From Rhynchopus sp. YZ270_cl-10 (lineage: Eukaryota; Euglenozoa; Diplonemea; Diplonemida; Diplonemidae), in NCBI GenBank assembly GCA_964035575.1, contig OZ037912.1:124001-188000 (forward strand): a stretch of 64,000 nucleotides of DNA, read 5' to 3'. Positions 8,602-19,695 of this stretch are shown here, one piece after another. The notes under the pieces are model-generated. The model saw nothing but the letters and a program-made list of their open reading frames with translations, was not told where the DNA came from and searched no databases. The number at the start of each line of letters is the position of its first letter. Position 1 is the stretch's first letter. The translations under genes were made by a program, and so were the position numbers.

Positions 8602-11246
8602 TCTCTTTCGAGAACCCGAGCTCTCTTGCGGTCTCAGGTTTCCCTTCCCCTTCACGGGCCACACGCTCTCACGGCCTCTCTCTCGTTTACTTGCTTTTGT
8701 GTAAGTGTAGAACTTTTTGTGTAAAAAAAATAATCAGAAAATAGTTTATCCTGTTGTGTTGGGGTGAGGTAGCATATGGGGTGGCATGACACATGCTTGC
8801 AGATCGCATGGTTTCTTTGCTGATTTTTTTTTGTTCACTCTTCCGAACAGTACAATACTAAGACTAAGACTCAGCACAACCGTGTCTTCAACTGCCAACT
8901 GCTGCACCAACCTGCAGCCGTTTTCGCCACGTAACTGCCCTGCACAACGCTTTTCACGCACAGATCTGTCCTTCCCAACGCCTTTTTCTTGATGCAGGCA
9001 CCTCACCAACAGGCATCCCATGCTGTACCGACAGTGGGGTCTCACCCTCTCTTAGGGATTTACATGAACGCCCTTACAGGCGGCTGGGTAAAAAAAACTG
9101 CAACAAAACACTTCTTTTTCATTGAATCGTAGATGAATGGGGAGGAAGAAATAGGAAGCAGGGAAGCAGGGAACAAAACAAAAAAACAAACAAAAACAAA
9201 ACAAAAAGGGGGGTGAATATGCCTCTCGTGCACACATCCTTTTTAAAACAAACAGTATTTGAAAGAGCTTCATAGCACTTTGACAAAGGTGTGCACTCTT
9301 TCACCAAAAAAAAAAGGGGGGGTAATGTAGATGAAAAGAGATAAAAAGGGAAAATCTGAACCATGAAATGCACCTCTCACCTTTGTGCACGCATCGTAAC
9401 AGAATCGTTTCATTATACTTTCAAAAAAGAAAACAAGATGCCTCTGTGCGTTAGTCTGATTAGATTACTTAATGTTTTGAACATTGGTTATTCATCAATC
9501 ATTTTTTTTTTTGTTGTATTTCTCTCTGTGCTTTCGTCACCTTGATCACATTCGTTATCGCGCAGTATCAGCTGTGTGGGTTTCCACAAGTTTGCTATAT
9601 AAAAAAGAAAGTACGAGGGGTAGTACAAAATAGATTAAATTGCAAAGTGCAAAAATACCATCACCAGATTGGAAAGGGCGCACTACTGCTGTATCAAGCA
9701 ATGTTCAAAAAACAAACAAATAAAACAAAAAGAAGAAGAGGGGTCTTTGCACAGATGGAGGTGTTTCACGTACACATCTAATAAACAGACTATGCGAAAG
9801 CGGTTGAGAGGGTGGCACAAAAAGTGTTCCCTCACAAAAACAAAATGGATGTGTGTCATATGAAATGCCTTTCTCGTGAAAGAACTCCCTTTTCTTAAGA
9901 ACTGAGAAGAGAGAGAGAGGAAGAATGTACTATATTCGTACAAAGTATCGACCGTAAAAAAAAAAAAAAGTCGAACTTCCAAAAAAAAAAAAAAAAAAAA
10001 AAATCCTGAAATGGTCGAACATTATTACGGTCGATAATTTGTACGAATACGGCAGATGTATATTTTTTTAGTTGGGTTGGCTGAAAATGAGACCTCACTT
10101 TACCCCAAATACTGAAGTAAATATGTTGGACTCGATGTGTGGAATTTATATTTTTTTTTATTTTTTTTATGTGAACTTACCAGTTCAAGACAAGATAGTC
10201 ACGTATTCATTGTCAAAGTGCAAGGGCTGTTCCAAGAGGGGGTCATTTGGTCTTAATCAAGTGAATGAAGTCCAAAAACAAAACAAAAATCGAGTCTTCG
10301 GTAAAAAAATTAAATTCCTTTTTTTTATGCAAGAGGAGAGGGCTCCCGCAGGCATTTAAAAAAGGGAGGGGTGAGGAGGTGTTAGCGCATGCGCCTCAGG
10401 GACGCAGGGACTTGACACTCCACAAAAAAAAAGGGGGAAGTTGGGTAGTTGAACCGTGCTGAAACGCATCTCAGTCGAGTTCATGCAAAGGGTGAGACGT
10501 GAGTGGTCCGTACCGTAAGAGAACGGAGGCGGTTCACAACCGCTCGGCGAATCACGCGACTTCTTTATACCCCAGCCTTTTTTAACGGCCAACTATGATT
10601 GTGCACGTGTCACCGTGGAAGCATAGCGGGGGACCCTAAGGGAAATCATGGCTCAGTTCGTAAACGCGCACGTGTGATATGCTTCTCTCTGCACACATGA
10701 AGCCCTGTGGGTTATCGAACCCCCAGAGAGCACTTCATTAAAAAATGACACTTTCTTGTCACCAGCTTTCGGACTTGAAACTCGTCCCTGTTGTGGATCT
10801 TTTTTTTGGAAGCGACGACAGGTGTCGTTTTTTTTCCTTTTTCTTTTTCTTTTTGCACTGGACATATCGAAAGGCCCTGGCGTCCCCATAGGGAACATCT
10901 GCTTCGCTGGATGGCGCTATGATGTATCATAAAAACAAAACAAAAAAGGATAAAGATAATACGAAGCCTCTTAAGTCACCTATAAAAAAACAAAATCAAC
11001 GATAACGATAAGAGCGTCTCCTCCGTTGCTCTCTTGTTCAACTCGACCCTACTGTACAGCAGCACACGGCTGGGCAGCAAAAAGGGTGGGGAGCTTCAAA
11101 GACACGTTGCAACAGCTACGATTCGACGCACACACGACAAAGAAGAGAGAGGAAAGTAAAAGAAAAGAAAATGGAGTGAAAAAGAAAAGAGTCTGGAACA
11201 GTCAGGGGTGTGCACAAAAGAGGCAACACTGCACTATTCCAACAAT
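8602..11246. other. Intergenic region with homopolymers and short conserved modules
   Basis: No gene is supported here. The DNA is AT-rich with A/T runs up to about 23 bases (for example 9980-10003). Between the runs lie short G/C-containing patches, several of which resemble each other, for example around 9220, 9365, 9855 and 10675 (forms of ATGCCTCTCGTG). A module shared with three other places lies at 10448-10551 and is listed separately. The 5' leader of the giant gene (about 8602-8720) is purine-rich on the minus strand. Further upstream on that strand is a T-rich tract followed by AG, which could serve as a splice acceptor. Confidence 0.6.
10448..10551 (+). repeat. Dispersed structured module, family 5, copy 1
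   Basis: About 100 bp shared closely with 62138-62235 and more loosely with 38024-38093 and 58036-58112. The conserved core includes CATGCAAAGGGTGAGACGTG and GTCCGTACCGTAAGAGAACG. It ends in a perfect small hairpin, GCGGTT-CAC-AACCGC. It may be a small-RNA gene, a UTR module or a short mobile repeat; the sequence alone does not decide. No tRNA-type internal promoter is recognisable. Confidence 0.5.
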
Positions 11247-12000
11247 GGGGAGATCCGGGTGCCCGCAACAACAATATTCACAAAAAATCACAAAAAATCA
11301 CAACAAATCACAACAAATCACAACAAATCACAACAAATCACAACAAATCACACAAAAAAAATACAAAAAATCACAAAAAAAAAAATCCTATTCACAACAA
11401 ATCACAAAAAATCACAAAAATCACAAAAAATCACAAGCAATCACAAAAAAAAAATCCTATTCACAAACAATCACAAAAAATCACAAACAAAAAATCTTAT
11501 TCACAAAAAATCACACAAAATCACAAAAAATAAATCCTATTCACAAAAAATCACAAGCAATCACAAAAAAAAAATCCTATTCACAAAAAATCACAAACAA
11601 TCACAAAAAAATCACAAAAAATCACAAAAAGTGGATGTGATTCTTTTTGATTTTTTGTGATTTTTTGTGAATAGGATTTATTTTTTGTGATTTTGTGTGA
11701 TTTTTTGTGAATAAGATTTTTTGTTTGTGATTTTTTGTGATTGTTTGTGAATAGGATTTTTTTTTTGTGATTGCTTGTGATTTTTGTGATTTTTTGTGAT
11801 CGTTTGTGATTTTTTGCGAATAGGATTTATTTTTTGTGATTACTTGTGATTTTTTGTGAATAGGATTTATTTTTTGTGATTTTGTGTGATTTTTTGTGAA
11901 TAAGATTTTTTGTTTGTGATTGTTTGTGATTTTTTGTGAATAGGATTTATTTTTTGTGATTGCTTGTGAATATTGTTGTTGCGGGCACCCGGATCTCCCC
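11247..12000. mobile_element. Fold-back palindrome with TCACAAAAAA-rich arms
   Basis: The outer 35 bp on the left (GGGGAGATCCGGGTGCCCGC and the following ACAACAATATTCACAA) recur as the reverse complement at 11966-12000. The arms are about 375 bp each, built from short TCACAAA-type units interspersed with CCTATTCAC, and meet near 11630. The two arms match in subrepeat order over long stretches but differ by small changes and deletions. There is no coding capacity beyond Lys/Asn/Gln-rich shadows. ACAAT occurs on both outer flanks, a possible but imperfect target duplication. This is a fold-back type element or a hairpin-forming satellite. A diverged patch of the same units lies at about 34716-34780. 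Confidence 0.7.
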
Positions 12001-12544
12001 AAACAATTTTTTTTTCTCAAAAAAACGAAAAGAAAAAGGGAAAGCCACAAATAATAACATTCGGGCCACACCGACACTGCACCACAAAAAACCTCTGTGG
12101 CAGGTTGCAATGCGATAATAGTGTCTTTGTGGCAGGTGTCAAAGGATTCAGCCAAAGGGGGAAGGCAGGGGAAGTGGCTGAAGACATACAAGAAGAATAC
12201 ATAGTATTAGGATAAGGGTGCTTCTAGCCTTTCTGCGGAGGGTTGTTTCCCTTTCGTTTCCCCCGCACAGGCTGTACTTTTTTCCCCGCTTCTTCTTTCT
12301 CATTCATTCAAAGGTGTCACATGCTGGGCTATGTACCTGAACACAGGCAGCCCCTCCGACAATTTAAAAAAAAAAACATATGTACTTTGCGAATTGTTCT
12401 CGCCATATACGTCTCGAAAAATTGGAAGTTGGAAGTTGAAAACTAATAGTGTAGATTCATTGATGATTCGAAGGCGGTTCATAATCCAAGACCGCAAGAA
12501 ACTGCGTAAGTCGCAGGGTGGTGGTTGTAAGGGTGATAGTGGTG
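12001..12544. other. Intergenic region downstream of the 19-EGF gene
   Basis: AT-rich, with T and A runs and no supported gene. On the minus strand this is the 3' flank of the 19-EGF receptor. I see no conserved module shared with other intergenic regions. Confidence 0.5.
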
Positions 12545-15500
12545 CTAGATGGAAGCAAACTCCTGGCGGGCTGGCCCAGGCTGCATCTCGTCCTCGTGGT
12601 CTGCCACGTCCATGAACTCGGAGAGTGCCAGCTTCTCAGGGCGGTTCTTCATGACCACCCCCGCCGCCACGGCTCCGACACACAGCACACCACCCAGCGC
12701 CGCAAGCACCCACACCCACCACGGCGTGGAGGAGGAGGAGTCGCTCGTAGGGGTGGGCGCCTGCAGTCCAGCACTGCGCATGTCTGTGAAGTCGCCTGTC
12801 CCGACAGCACCCGCAAGTGTCTCACCCGCTGCCCCGCCAGTCGCCCCCGTGAAGCTTGTCACCACCTCCAGCTCCCCGTTGCCGGCATCTGTCGTCGTCA
12901 CCTCAAAGTCATCCACAGACTCGCCTGTGGCAAGTGCAACACGCTTCTTGTACTCCTCTTTGTCAAAGGTCTTCTTCTGTGTGCGTGTCACCACCTTCCC
13001 AGTCACTGTGCGTGGGGCACGTGTGTCGGGTGCAGGTGTCTCGGGTGTGTATGTTGCACCCGCAGGGAGCGGTGTGTCCACTGCCTTGGGGGCAGGTGAC
13101 TCTGGTGTGTACGTGCTGCCCATGGGAAGAGGTGTGTCCACTGTCTTAGGCGCTCGTGTCTCAGGGGTGTACGTCGCACCCACAGGGAGCGGCGTCACTG
13201 CGACCTTGGGGACACTCGTCTCGGGTGTGTACGTGCTGCCCACGGGGAGGGACGTCTCAGGGATCGGGACCGTCGTGGGAGTGGCTGTCCACACAGCGGT
13301 GCAGGTTGCGGGGCCACCAGTTGCTTTCACTCCGTTGTCGCATGTGCACGTGAAATCCTTCAGGCTCTTTGGTGTCTGCACAGGGTCCACACAGGTCTGC
13401 TCATCTCCACACGGCGTCATCTCGCATTCATCCTTGGAGCAGGTTGCAGGACCGTCCTTCTGTGTGATGGACGCGTCGTTGTCACAGGTGCACACGTAGT
13501 CATGCTGCGAGAGGTAGCTTGTGTCAGGGTCGGTACAGGTCTGTCCCAGGCCGCAAGGGAGGGAGGATGCCTCACATTCGTTGACTGTGCAGGTTGCAGC
13601 TCCACCAGTTGCTTGGATCTTCGTGTCCTTGTCGCATGTGCACGTGAAGTCCTTCAGACTCTTGAGTGACTGCACAGGGTCCACACACGTCTGCTCATCG
13701 CCACAAGGACTGCTCTTGCATTCGTCCTTAAAGCAGGTTGCAGGACCGTCAGTCTTCGTAAGCGAGTTGTCGTTGTCACAGGTGCACACGTAGTCATGCT
13801 GCGAGAGGTAGCTTGTGTCAGGGTCCGCACACGTCTGCCCGTCACCACAGGGAGCAGGTACCACTGCACATTCGTCAACTGTGCAGGTTGCAGCTCCACC
13901 AGTTGCTTGGATCTTCGTGTCCTTGTCGCATGTGCACGTGAAGTCCTTCAGGCTCTTTGGTGTCTGCACAGGGTCCACACAGGTCTGCTCATCTCCACAC
14001 GGCATCGTCTCACATTCATCCTTGGAGCAGGTTGCAGGACCATCAGTCTTGGTAAGCGAGTTGTCGTTGTCACAGGTGCACACATAGTCATGCTGCGAGA
14101 GGTAGCTTGTGTCAGGGTCTTCACACGTCTGCCCGTCACCACAAGGCGGGGTTGCTGACGCACACTCATCCACAGTGCACGTCGCAGCCCCACCGGTTGC
14201 AACAACTCCGTTCGCACAGGTGCAGGTGAAATCGAGTGTGGCTGAGGGGTCCTTGTTGACGTCTTCGCATGTCTGCATACTGTCACATGGCATGGTCAGG
14301 CATTCGTCCAGCTCGCATGTGGCAACTGCGCCCATCTTGGACCCTGTGGCACCGCCCTTGCAGGTGCATGTGTAGTCCCCCGTGCTCGAGACACTTGCGT
14401 CAGCATCGACACAGTCCTGGCTGCTTCCGCACGGTGTGGCCTCACACTCGTCCATTGTGCACAGTGCGGCCTTCCCCGTTGCAGACCCCGTACCCACGTT
14501 GCAGGTGCAAACGAAGTCAAGCGTGCTCGTGGTTGTCGTGTCGGGGTCCACACAGCTCTGCCCAGCACAGGGGTCGGCAGCACACTCGTCAGTGTCGCCC
14601 ATGGAACACACAGCAGGCGCACCAACCTTCTTCTCACCGTTCGTGCATGCACACTCAAAGCCACCAGTGGCGCTTGCCTTCTTGTCTGCATCTGTGCATG
14701 TCTGCACAGCACCGCATGGCTTAGCGAGGCACTCGTCCACCTCGCACACCGCAGCAGCACCCGTCTGCACAGTGAGTGTGTCAGCATCGCATGTGCATGT
14801 GAAGTCAAACTTCGACCCTAACGTCTGCACAGGATCCACACACGTCTGCCCAACACCACAAGGGGTTGTCTCACACTCGTCGGACATGCATGTGACCACC
14901 TTTGCGCCAGTAGCCATCACAGACATGTCATTGTCGCATGTGCACGTGAAGTCCTTCAGGCTCTTTGGTGTCTGCACAGGGTCCACACACGTCTGCCCAT
15001 CTCCACACGGCATCGTCTCGCATTCATCCTTGGAGCAGGTTGCTGGACCGTCTTTCTGTGTGATGGACGCATCGCTGTCACAGGTGCACACGTAGTCATG
15101 CTGCGAGAGGTAGCTTGTGTCAGGGTCCGCACACGTCTGCCCGTCACCACAGGGAGCAGGTACCACTGCACATTCGTCAACTGTGCAGGTTGCAGCTCCA
15201 CCAGTTGCTTGGATCTTCGTGTCCTTGTCGCATGTGCACGTGAAGTCCTTCAGGCTCTTTGGTGTCTGCACAGGGTCCACACAGGTCTGCTCATCTCCAC
15301 ACGGCATCGTCTCACATTCGTCCTTGGAGCAGGTTGCTGGACCGTCCTTCTGTGTGATGGACGCGTCGCTGTCACAGGTGCACACATAGTCATGTTGGCT
15401 GCTGTACTTGGTGTTAGGGTCTTCACAGGTCTGCCCGTCACCACAGGGAGCGGGTACTACTGCACACTCATCCTGTTCGCAGGTAGCAGCCCCTCCCGTT

Positions 15501-17704
15501 GCTTGGATCGTCGTGTCCTTGTCGCATGTGCACGTGAAGTCCTTCAGGCTCTTTGGTGTCTGCACAGGGTCCACACAGGTCTGCTCATCTCCACACGGCA
15601 TCGTCTCGCATTCATCCTTGGAGCAGGTTGCTGGACCGTTCGTTTGTGTGATTGATGTATCGGCACTGCAGGTGCACACGTAGTCATGTTGGCTGCTGTA
15701 CTTGGTGTTAGGGTCTGCACACATCTGCCCGTCACCACAGGGAGCGGGTACCACCGCACACTCGTCAACTGTGCAAGTAGCAGCAGCACCCGTTGCCTTT
15801 GTGGCGGTATCATCCTTGCACGTGCACACGTAGTCGTTCAGCATTGCTGCTGCTGTGTCGGGGTCCACACAGGACTGGTCGTCACTGCAAGGCTTTGCCT
15901 CACACTCGTCCACAGCACAGGCCGCAGGCCCCGCTACTGCCGTGACCATGGGGTCGTTGTCACAAGTGCACGTGAAGTCCATCGCAACCTGCATGTCCAC
16001 GTCTGCACACGTCTGTCCATCACCACAAGGAGACGGGGCCGCACACTCGTCCACATCGGCCTTTGGCTCGGGAGTCGGTGGTGCAGGTGTCGGATCAGTA
16101 ACCACCTCTGAGAAGTAGCGTGTGGTGAAGGCCTCGTTCGTGTGGAAGCGGCCTCCTGGGCGGTCGTCAAGAGTGCCCCAAGTGTAACCGTAACCATTCC
16201 CGTTCCATGTGCACGATTTCCCAGCAGACCCACCATTTGTCTTCTGACCGACCTTGTTCGGTGTGCCGTCGTCGTTGCGCTTCCATGTGTGTGCCCAAGC
16301 GACGTCACCGTTGCCAAGTGTTGCCCACTGCGAGTCCTCACCCCACATCGTCGCCTCCGTCACCTCAATAGGCTCAGTCAGGTCGTTCCCGTCACCGTCA
16401 ATCTCCTTCAGGAAGTACTTCGCAGGGTAGTACGCATCTGCCGCCATCTCACCCCACCCAAGGAGGAAGCGGTCGCAGTCGCCAGACCCAAGCTTCGCAA
16501 GCTTCACACTGCGCTCCCGTGTGCCCGTTGTCTTGATCACCCACTTCTTCAGCTGAACCTCGCCAGTCTTCGACAGCTTCATGAACCCAACGTCGTTCGT
16601 CTGGGCCTCGAACACATCCTTCAGGCCGTCAGCACCTTGCCACGCCTGCACGAAGCCGTCGCCACACGAGAGAAGGTCACCAAGCCAGCCGGAGATTGCT
16701 GCATAGTGCACGTTCACGAACGGTGCCACGGTCACGGACGGTGTTTTGCTGATGTGGTTGCGGAACAGAAGACCGTTCTTCCACTGGTCGTCCACATCGC
16801 AGTTGTCCTTTGCCGGGTCTGCGCAAGCACCACCCAGGTCAGAGCAGCACAGCACCGCAAGCTCGTCCACCTTCGCGTTGTACGCCATGCGTGCTGTCTC
16901 CGTGTGCCCACCCATGCACGCCCAGCTGTCCCCGTAGCCAGACACCTGCTTCTCTGTGTCAGCATCCCAGAAGGTAATCGCATCGGCCACGTGACCACCC
17001 CACTCACCGTTGTGGAAGGCAACGTACCAGTTGCGTGACGGGATGTACTCCAGCAGACGGAAGTCAGCCCCCTTCATCATGGGATACGCACCCTTGCACT
17101 CACCAGTAGCACGGCACTCCTCCTGCAGCACACTGAAGCGACGCACCTCCTTCGAGAGGTCTGTCTCCACCTCCACAACCTTCAGGTGCAGCCAGCTCTC
17201 CCACCCAGCAGCCTCCGCACACAGCACCGCAAGCTTCCCGTCCTTGCCACGTGTCAGACCACCGTTGTGCACACACTGCTGGAGCTTGATGTGCGCCACA
17301 ATGTTCGCTCCAGTGGGGGTGAACTGCACCTTCTCGATGTGCGAGCCTGCAGTGGTCCAGTCGTCAGAGTCCTCCGGCCAGTAGAAGTACATTGTGTCTG
17401 GACTGGTCCAGTCTGCGAATGAGTTGACTGGCATCGGCTGTCCGTCACAGATGTTCTCAGCGTACAGGGAAAACAGGGTCTTTGCGCCTAGCCCACCACG
17501 GATACGTCCTGCAAGACAGTGCTGGTACGTGGCCATCCTGTCCGGGACAGACCCATACAGCTGCTCTGCCTGCGGCTTGCACACACACTGCACCGCATTC
17601 TCTTTTGAGGACACCGACAGCACAGTGCAGTCGCCTTCGTAGTACTCTGTCCAGTCTGCAGACACCACCGACAGCAGTGCGGTGCAGAGCGCTGTGCGCA
17701 GCAT
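12545..17704 (-). CDS. Type I membrane protein with 19 EGF-like repeats (1719 aa)
   Basis: The start is the ATG at 17704, which gives a clear signal peptide (MLRTALCTALLSVVSA, then DWTEYY) and matches the paralogue at 33659; no ATG lies further upstream in the frame's leader. Residues about 17-550 form a Trp/Cys-rich ectodomain with no family I can name, perhaps a beta-propeller-like fold. Residues about 551-1468 hold 19 repeats of roughly 48 aa (D-E-C-x3-5-P-C-x3-Q-x-C ... F-T-C-T-C ... A-x-C), the six-cysteine EGF pattern. A Thr/Pro linker follows, then a SEA-like or stalk module (KTFDKEEYKKRVALATGE), one transmembrane segment near 1661-1686 (WWVWVLAALGGVLCVGAVAA) and a 33-residue tail. It is probably a cell-surface receptor or adhesin; the ligand is unknown. 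The EGF repeats alternate between two types and are near-identical in DNA, so the array expanded recently or is kept alike by gene conversion. Confidence 0.9.
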   Translation of the reverse strand: MLRTALCTALLSVVSADWTEYYEGDCTVLSVSSKENAVQCVCKPQAEQLYGSVPDRMATYQHCLAGRIRGGLGAKTLFSLYAENICDGQPMPVNSFADWTSPDTMYFYWPEDSDDWTTAGSHIEKVQFTPTGANIVAHIKLQQCVHNGGLTRGKDGKLAVLCAEAAGWESWLHLKVVEVETDLSKEVRRFSVLQEECRATGECKGAYPMMKGADFRLLEYIPSRNWYVAFHNGEWGGHVADAITFWDADTEKQVSGYGDSWACMGGHTETARMAYNAKVDELAVLCCSDLGGACADPAKDNCDVDDQWKNGLLFRNHISKTPSVTVAPFVNVHYAAISGWLGDLLSCGDGFVQAWQGADGLKDVFEAQTNDVGFMKLSKTGEVQLKKWVIKTTGTRERSVKLAKLGSGDCDRFLLGWGEMAADAYYPAKYFLKEIDGDGNDLTEPIEVTEATMWGEDSQWATLGNGDVAWAHTWKRNDDGTPNKVGQKTNGGSAGKSCTWNGNGYGYTWGTLDDRPGGRFHTNEAFTTRYFSEVVTDPTPAPPTPEPKADVDECAAPSPCGDGQTCADVDMQVAMDFTCTCDNDPMVTAVAGPAACAVDECEAKPCSDDQSCVDPDTAAAMLNDYVCTCKDDTATKATGAAATCTVDECAVVPAPCGDGQMCADPNTKYSSQHDYVCTCSADTSITQTNGPATCSKDECETMPCGDEQTCVDPVQTPKSLKDFTCTCDKDTTIQATGGAATCEQDECAVVPAPCGDGQTCEDPNTKYSSQHDYVCTCDSDASITQKDGPATCSKDECETMPCGDEQTCVDPVQTPKSLKDFTCTCDKDTKIQATGGAATCTVDECAVVPAPCGDGQTCADPDTSYLSQHDYVCTCDSDASITQKDGPATCSKDECETMPCGDGQTCVDPVQTPKSLKDFTCTCDNDMSVMATGAKVVTCMSDECETTPCGVGQTCVDPVQTLGSKFDFTCTCDADTLTVQTGAAAVCEVDECLAKPCGAVQTCTDADKKASATGGFECACTNGEKKVGAPAVCSMGDTDECAADPCAGQSCVDPDTTTTSTLDFVCTCNVGTGSATGKAALCTMDECEATPCGSSQDCVDADASVSSTGDYTCTCKGGATGSKMGAVATCELDECLTMPCDSMQTCEDVNKDPSATLDFTCTCANGVVATGGAATCTVDECASATPPCGDGQTCEDPDTSYLSQHDYVCTCDNDNSLTKTDGPATCSKDECETMPCGDEQTCVDPVQTPKSLKDFTCTCDKDTKIQATGGAATCTVDECAVVPAPCGDGQTCADPDTSYLSQHDYVCTCDNDNSLTKTDGPATCFKDECKSSPCGDEQTCVDPVQSLKSLKDFTCTCDKDTKIQATGGAATCTVNECEASSLPCGLGQTCTDPDTSYLSQHDYVCTCDNDASITQKDGPATCSKDECEMTPCGDEQTCVDPVQTPKSLKDFTCTCDNGVKATGGPATCTAVWTATPTTVPIPETSLPVGSTYTPETSVPKVAVTPLPVGATYTPETRAPKTVDTPLPMGSTYTPESPAPKAVDTPLPAGATYTPETPAPDTRAPRTVTGKVVTRTQKKTFDKEEYKKRVALATGESVDDFEVTTTDAGNGELEVVTSFTGATGGAAGETLAGAVGTGDFTDMRSAGLQAPTPTSDSSSSTPWWVWVLAALGGVLCVGAVAAGVVMKNRPEKLALSEFMDVADHEDEMQPGPARQEFASI
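13300..15760 (-). repeat. Tandem DNA repeats encoding paired EGF modules
   Basis: The coding array contains a higher-order unit of about 300 bp (two EGF modules) repeated with few changes, for example around 13340-13640, 13900-14150, 14940-15200 and 15230-15480. More diverged single modules lie at about 14150-14880 and 15780-16060. The near-identity of the paired units points to unequal exchange or conversion within the gene, so copy number is likely to vary between alleles. Confidence 0.8.
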
Positions 17705-18168
17705 TGGTGGGGAGGGGGGTGTGTGGTACTTTGTCGGCAGCACAGATACGGCAACAAAACAAAATATGAGAAAATCAAGAAAGAGAGTCACTCTGATGCA
17801 TGTGTACAGTGATGTGGAGGGGATGTGTTTGGAGGGAAGAGGATGACAAGAAGGAAGCTGGAAAACAATTCTTTTGTTACGATACTTCTGCACAATGGAC
17901 AGCAATATTGAAAAAGATACACTTGAAAGAACTGCAATCGTTTTTGAAGGACTGAAACAGCCTTCACGAACGCATCCCTTTTTGCAACTACTCCCTTTTT
18001 CTTGGTGGAGCGACAATAGCAGAAGTTATCGAACCCTGCAAAGTACTACACCGGGAGTTTGTTTACAGGAAACAAAAACGAAATTAAAAGGTACAAAAAT
18101 AGTGATGTTCAACGCTATCGCGCACATCATTTGAAAAGAATATTTTTTTTTTTTTTTTGAAAGATGAA
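17705..18168. other. Upstream region of the 19-EGF gene
   Basis: On the minus strand the last bases before the ATG (CCCCCCTCCCCACCA) resemble the leader of the paralogue at 33660-33672 (CACCCTCCCCACCA), so the leader was duplicated with the gene. The rest is AT-rich with no supported gene. The right limit is the 8-bp target duplication of the next transposon. Confidence 0.5.
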
Positions 18169-18365
18169 CAGGGAAATAGCTTGGTTTTCCTCCAAAATCA
18201 GGAATTATGCGAAAACGAAATTTTTTTTTTCGCCCGGTCGAAAGCGGTCGTTGCGCTTCGCGCAAGCCTCACTGAGTGGAGAGGCGAAAGGTCAATTTGC
18301 GAGATAACCAAAAACGGAATGTAATCCCTTATTACGGAGCTTGGTCTTGCACCTTACGTTCCACT

Positions 18366-18525
18366 AACCGTATGGACAAAAATAAATGGCGCCGCAGGCG
18401 AAAAAAAAATAGGGTACGGTGTAAAAATGCTGGTTTACAACCACACAGTCACTCAACAAACCCTTTTTTGCGGAGCAAAAAAGGAAAATGGCGCCGCAGG
18501 CAAAAAAAAATTAAGGGGTACGGCA
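18366..18525 (+). repeat. Direct repeat within the hAT-like element, left copy
   Basis: It matches 19215-19375 and contains TTTTTTGCGGAGCAAAAAA, GGCGCCGCAGGC and AGTCACTCAAC in the same order, about 850 bp apart. Short relatives of the GCGCCTGCGGCGC core also occur near 30222 and 61450, both beside or inside other hAT-like remnants. Confidence 0.65.
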
Positions 18526-19695
18526 CATCTGCAAGCGCAGCGAGCGAAAATTTTAAGGTTCCATCATTCCAGTCATCTGGGAGATCTGGGGGTCCGCGGG
18601 CGAGGGACCCCCAAAAGTGCCCAAAAATCAGGCCTGAACCGTGACGGGCCCATTTTCCGGGTTTTTTTCGGCTGGGGACCGGTTTTTTTCCCGCCCTTTT
18701 CGCGTCTTTTTTGTGTGCTTTTTGTGCCCTTTTTCGGGGGTTTTTTGCGCTTTGCGCCCGCCTCCATGACAAATTTGGGAAGCGCTGTGAAAATTTGACC
18801 CATTGAACACAATCTGGGCCGTATTTGGGTGATGGGTGGAGGGATTTTTAGACAATGCTGATATGGGCTGGCCCCTTGCTCATACGCAGCGCAAAATCGT
18901 CCTCACGGATAGTGTGGAAGAATGGCGGAGGGGTACTTGTGCCTCGACGAGGGTGATGGAGGGCTCCAGGTTGGCCAGGGCTGCAGTAATCCTCCGAAAG
19001 TGGCGTTTGCCCACCTCACTTTGTGGTCTCTCGGAAAAACTACTACTGTTTTCTGTATGAGTTTCAGAGATTTCTTTATCGAGGCAGACTTGAAAGAAAA
19101 TGAACCATTGGTTCGTGCACCGCCTCAGCGAAGTGTGGTCCATGAGATAATTTTCGGCGCTGCTGACCAGGGAAAACATTGGGAACAGAGGGACTGTATT
19201 TTTTTTGCGGAGCAAAAAAAAAAATAAAAAAAAATGGCGCCGCAGGCAAAAAAAAATTTAGGGCACGGACCGTGACGGTGTAAAAATCTAGCTTTTTACA
19301 CCACAGAGTCACTCAACGAACCCTTTTTTGCGGAGCAAAAAATGAAAAATGGCGCCGCAGGCAAAAAAAATTGAGGTACAGCCTGGATGGTGCGGTCAGC
19401 AACCCATTTCCCCAAGGTACTCCCGTTCAACCACAGGGGGACTTGGGGGCCGTTCTGGATTCGGCACCCCTCCCCCCCCTTTTTTCCCCTCCCCCAAAAA
19501 CTGGTTATTTTGCATGAGCGGTCTCATCCAGACACGTGGTATTTTTTCTCGGGCTCCTCTGAGACCCTGTGAACCCCTAAAACGCAGTAGAGACGGCGGG
19601 AAAAAAAGTGCGGGAAAAAAATTTATTTTTCCAAATCTGGGGACGGGGACCGGATTTAGAAACAGGCCTGCCAAAAATCCCCTCTTTTTTTTTTT

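Noticed and set aside
8159-8704. Asp/Ser-rich plus-strand frame (DSDSDTDADFDFDSD)
   Set aside because: Antisense of the Ser/Leu-rich stalk repeats that follow the signal peptide of the giant gene.
11278-11640. CRISPR-like array of short repeats
   Set aside because: Units are irregular, contiguous and AT-rich without unique spacers; this is eukaryotic DNA and part of a palindrome.
11026-12191. Lys/Asn/Gln-rich frames on both strands
   Set aside because: Produced by the TCACAAA repeat of the fold-back palindrome; equally open on both strands and in several frames.
17705-18016. N-terminal extension of the 19-EGF protein
   Set aside because: It lacks an ATG, and the downstream ATG gives a signal peptide that is conserved in the paralogue.
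18880-19215. 111-codon minus-strand frame inside the hAT-like element
   Set aside because: Some protein-like composition but no recognised motif and no matching copy elsewhere in the window; too weak to call a transposase fragment.
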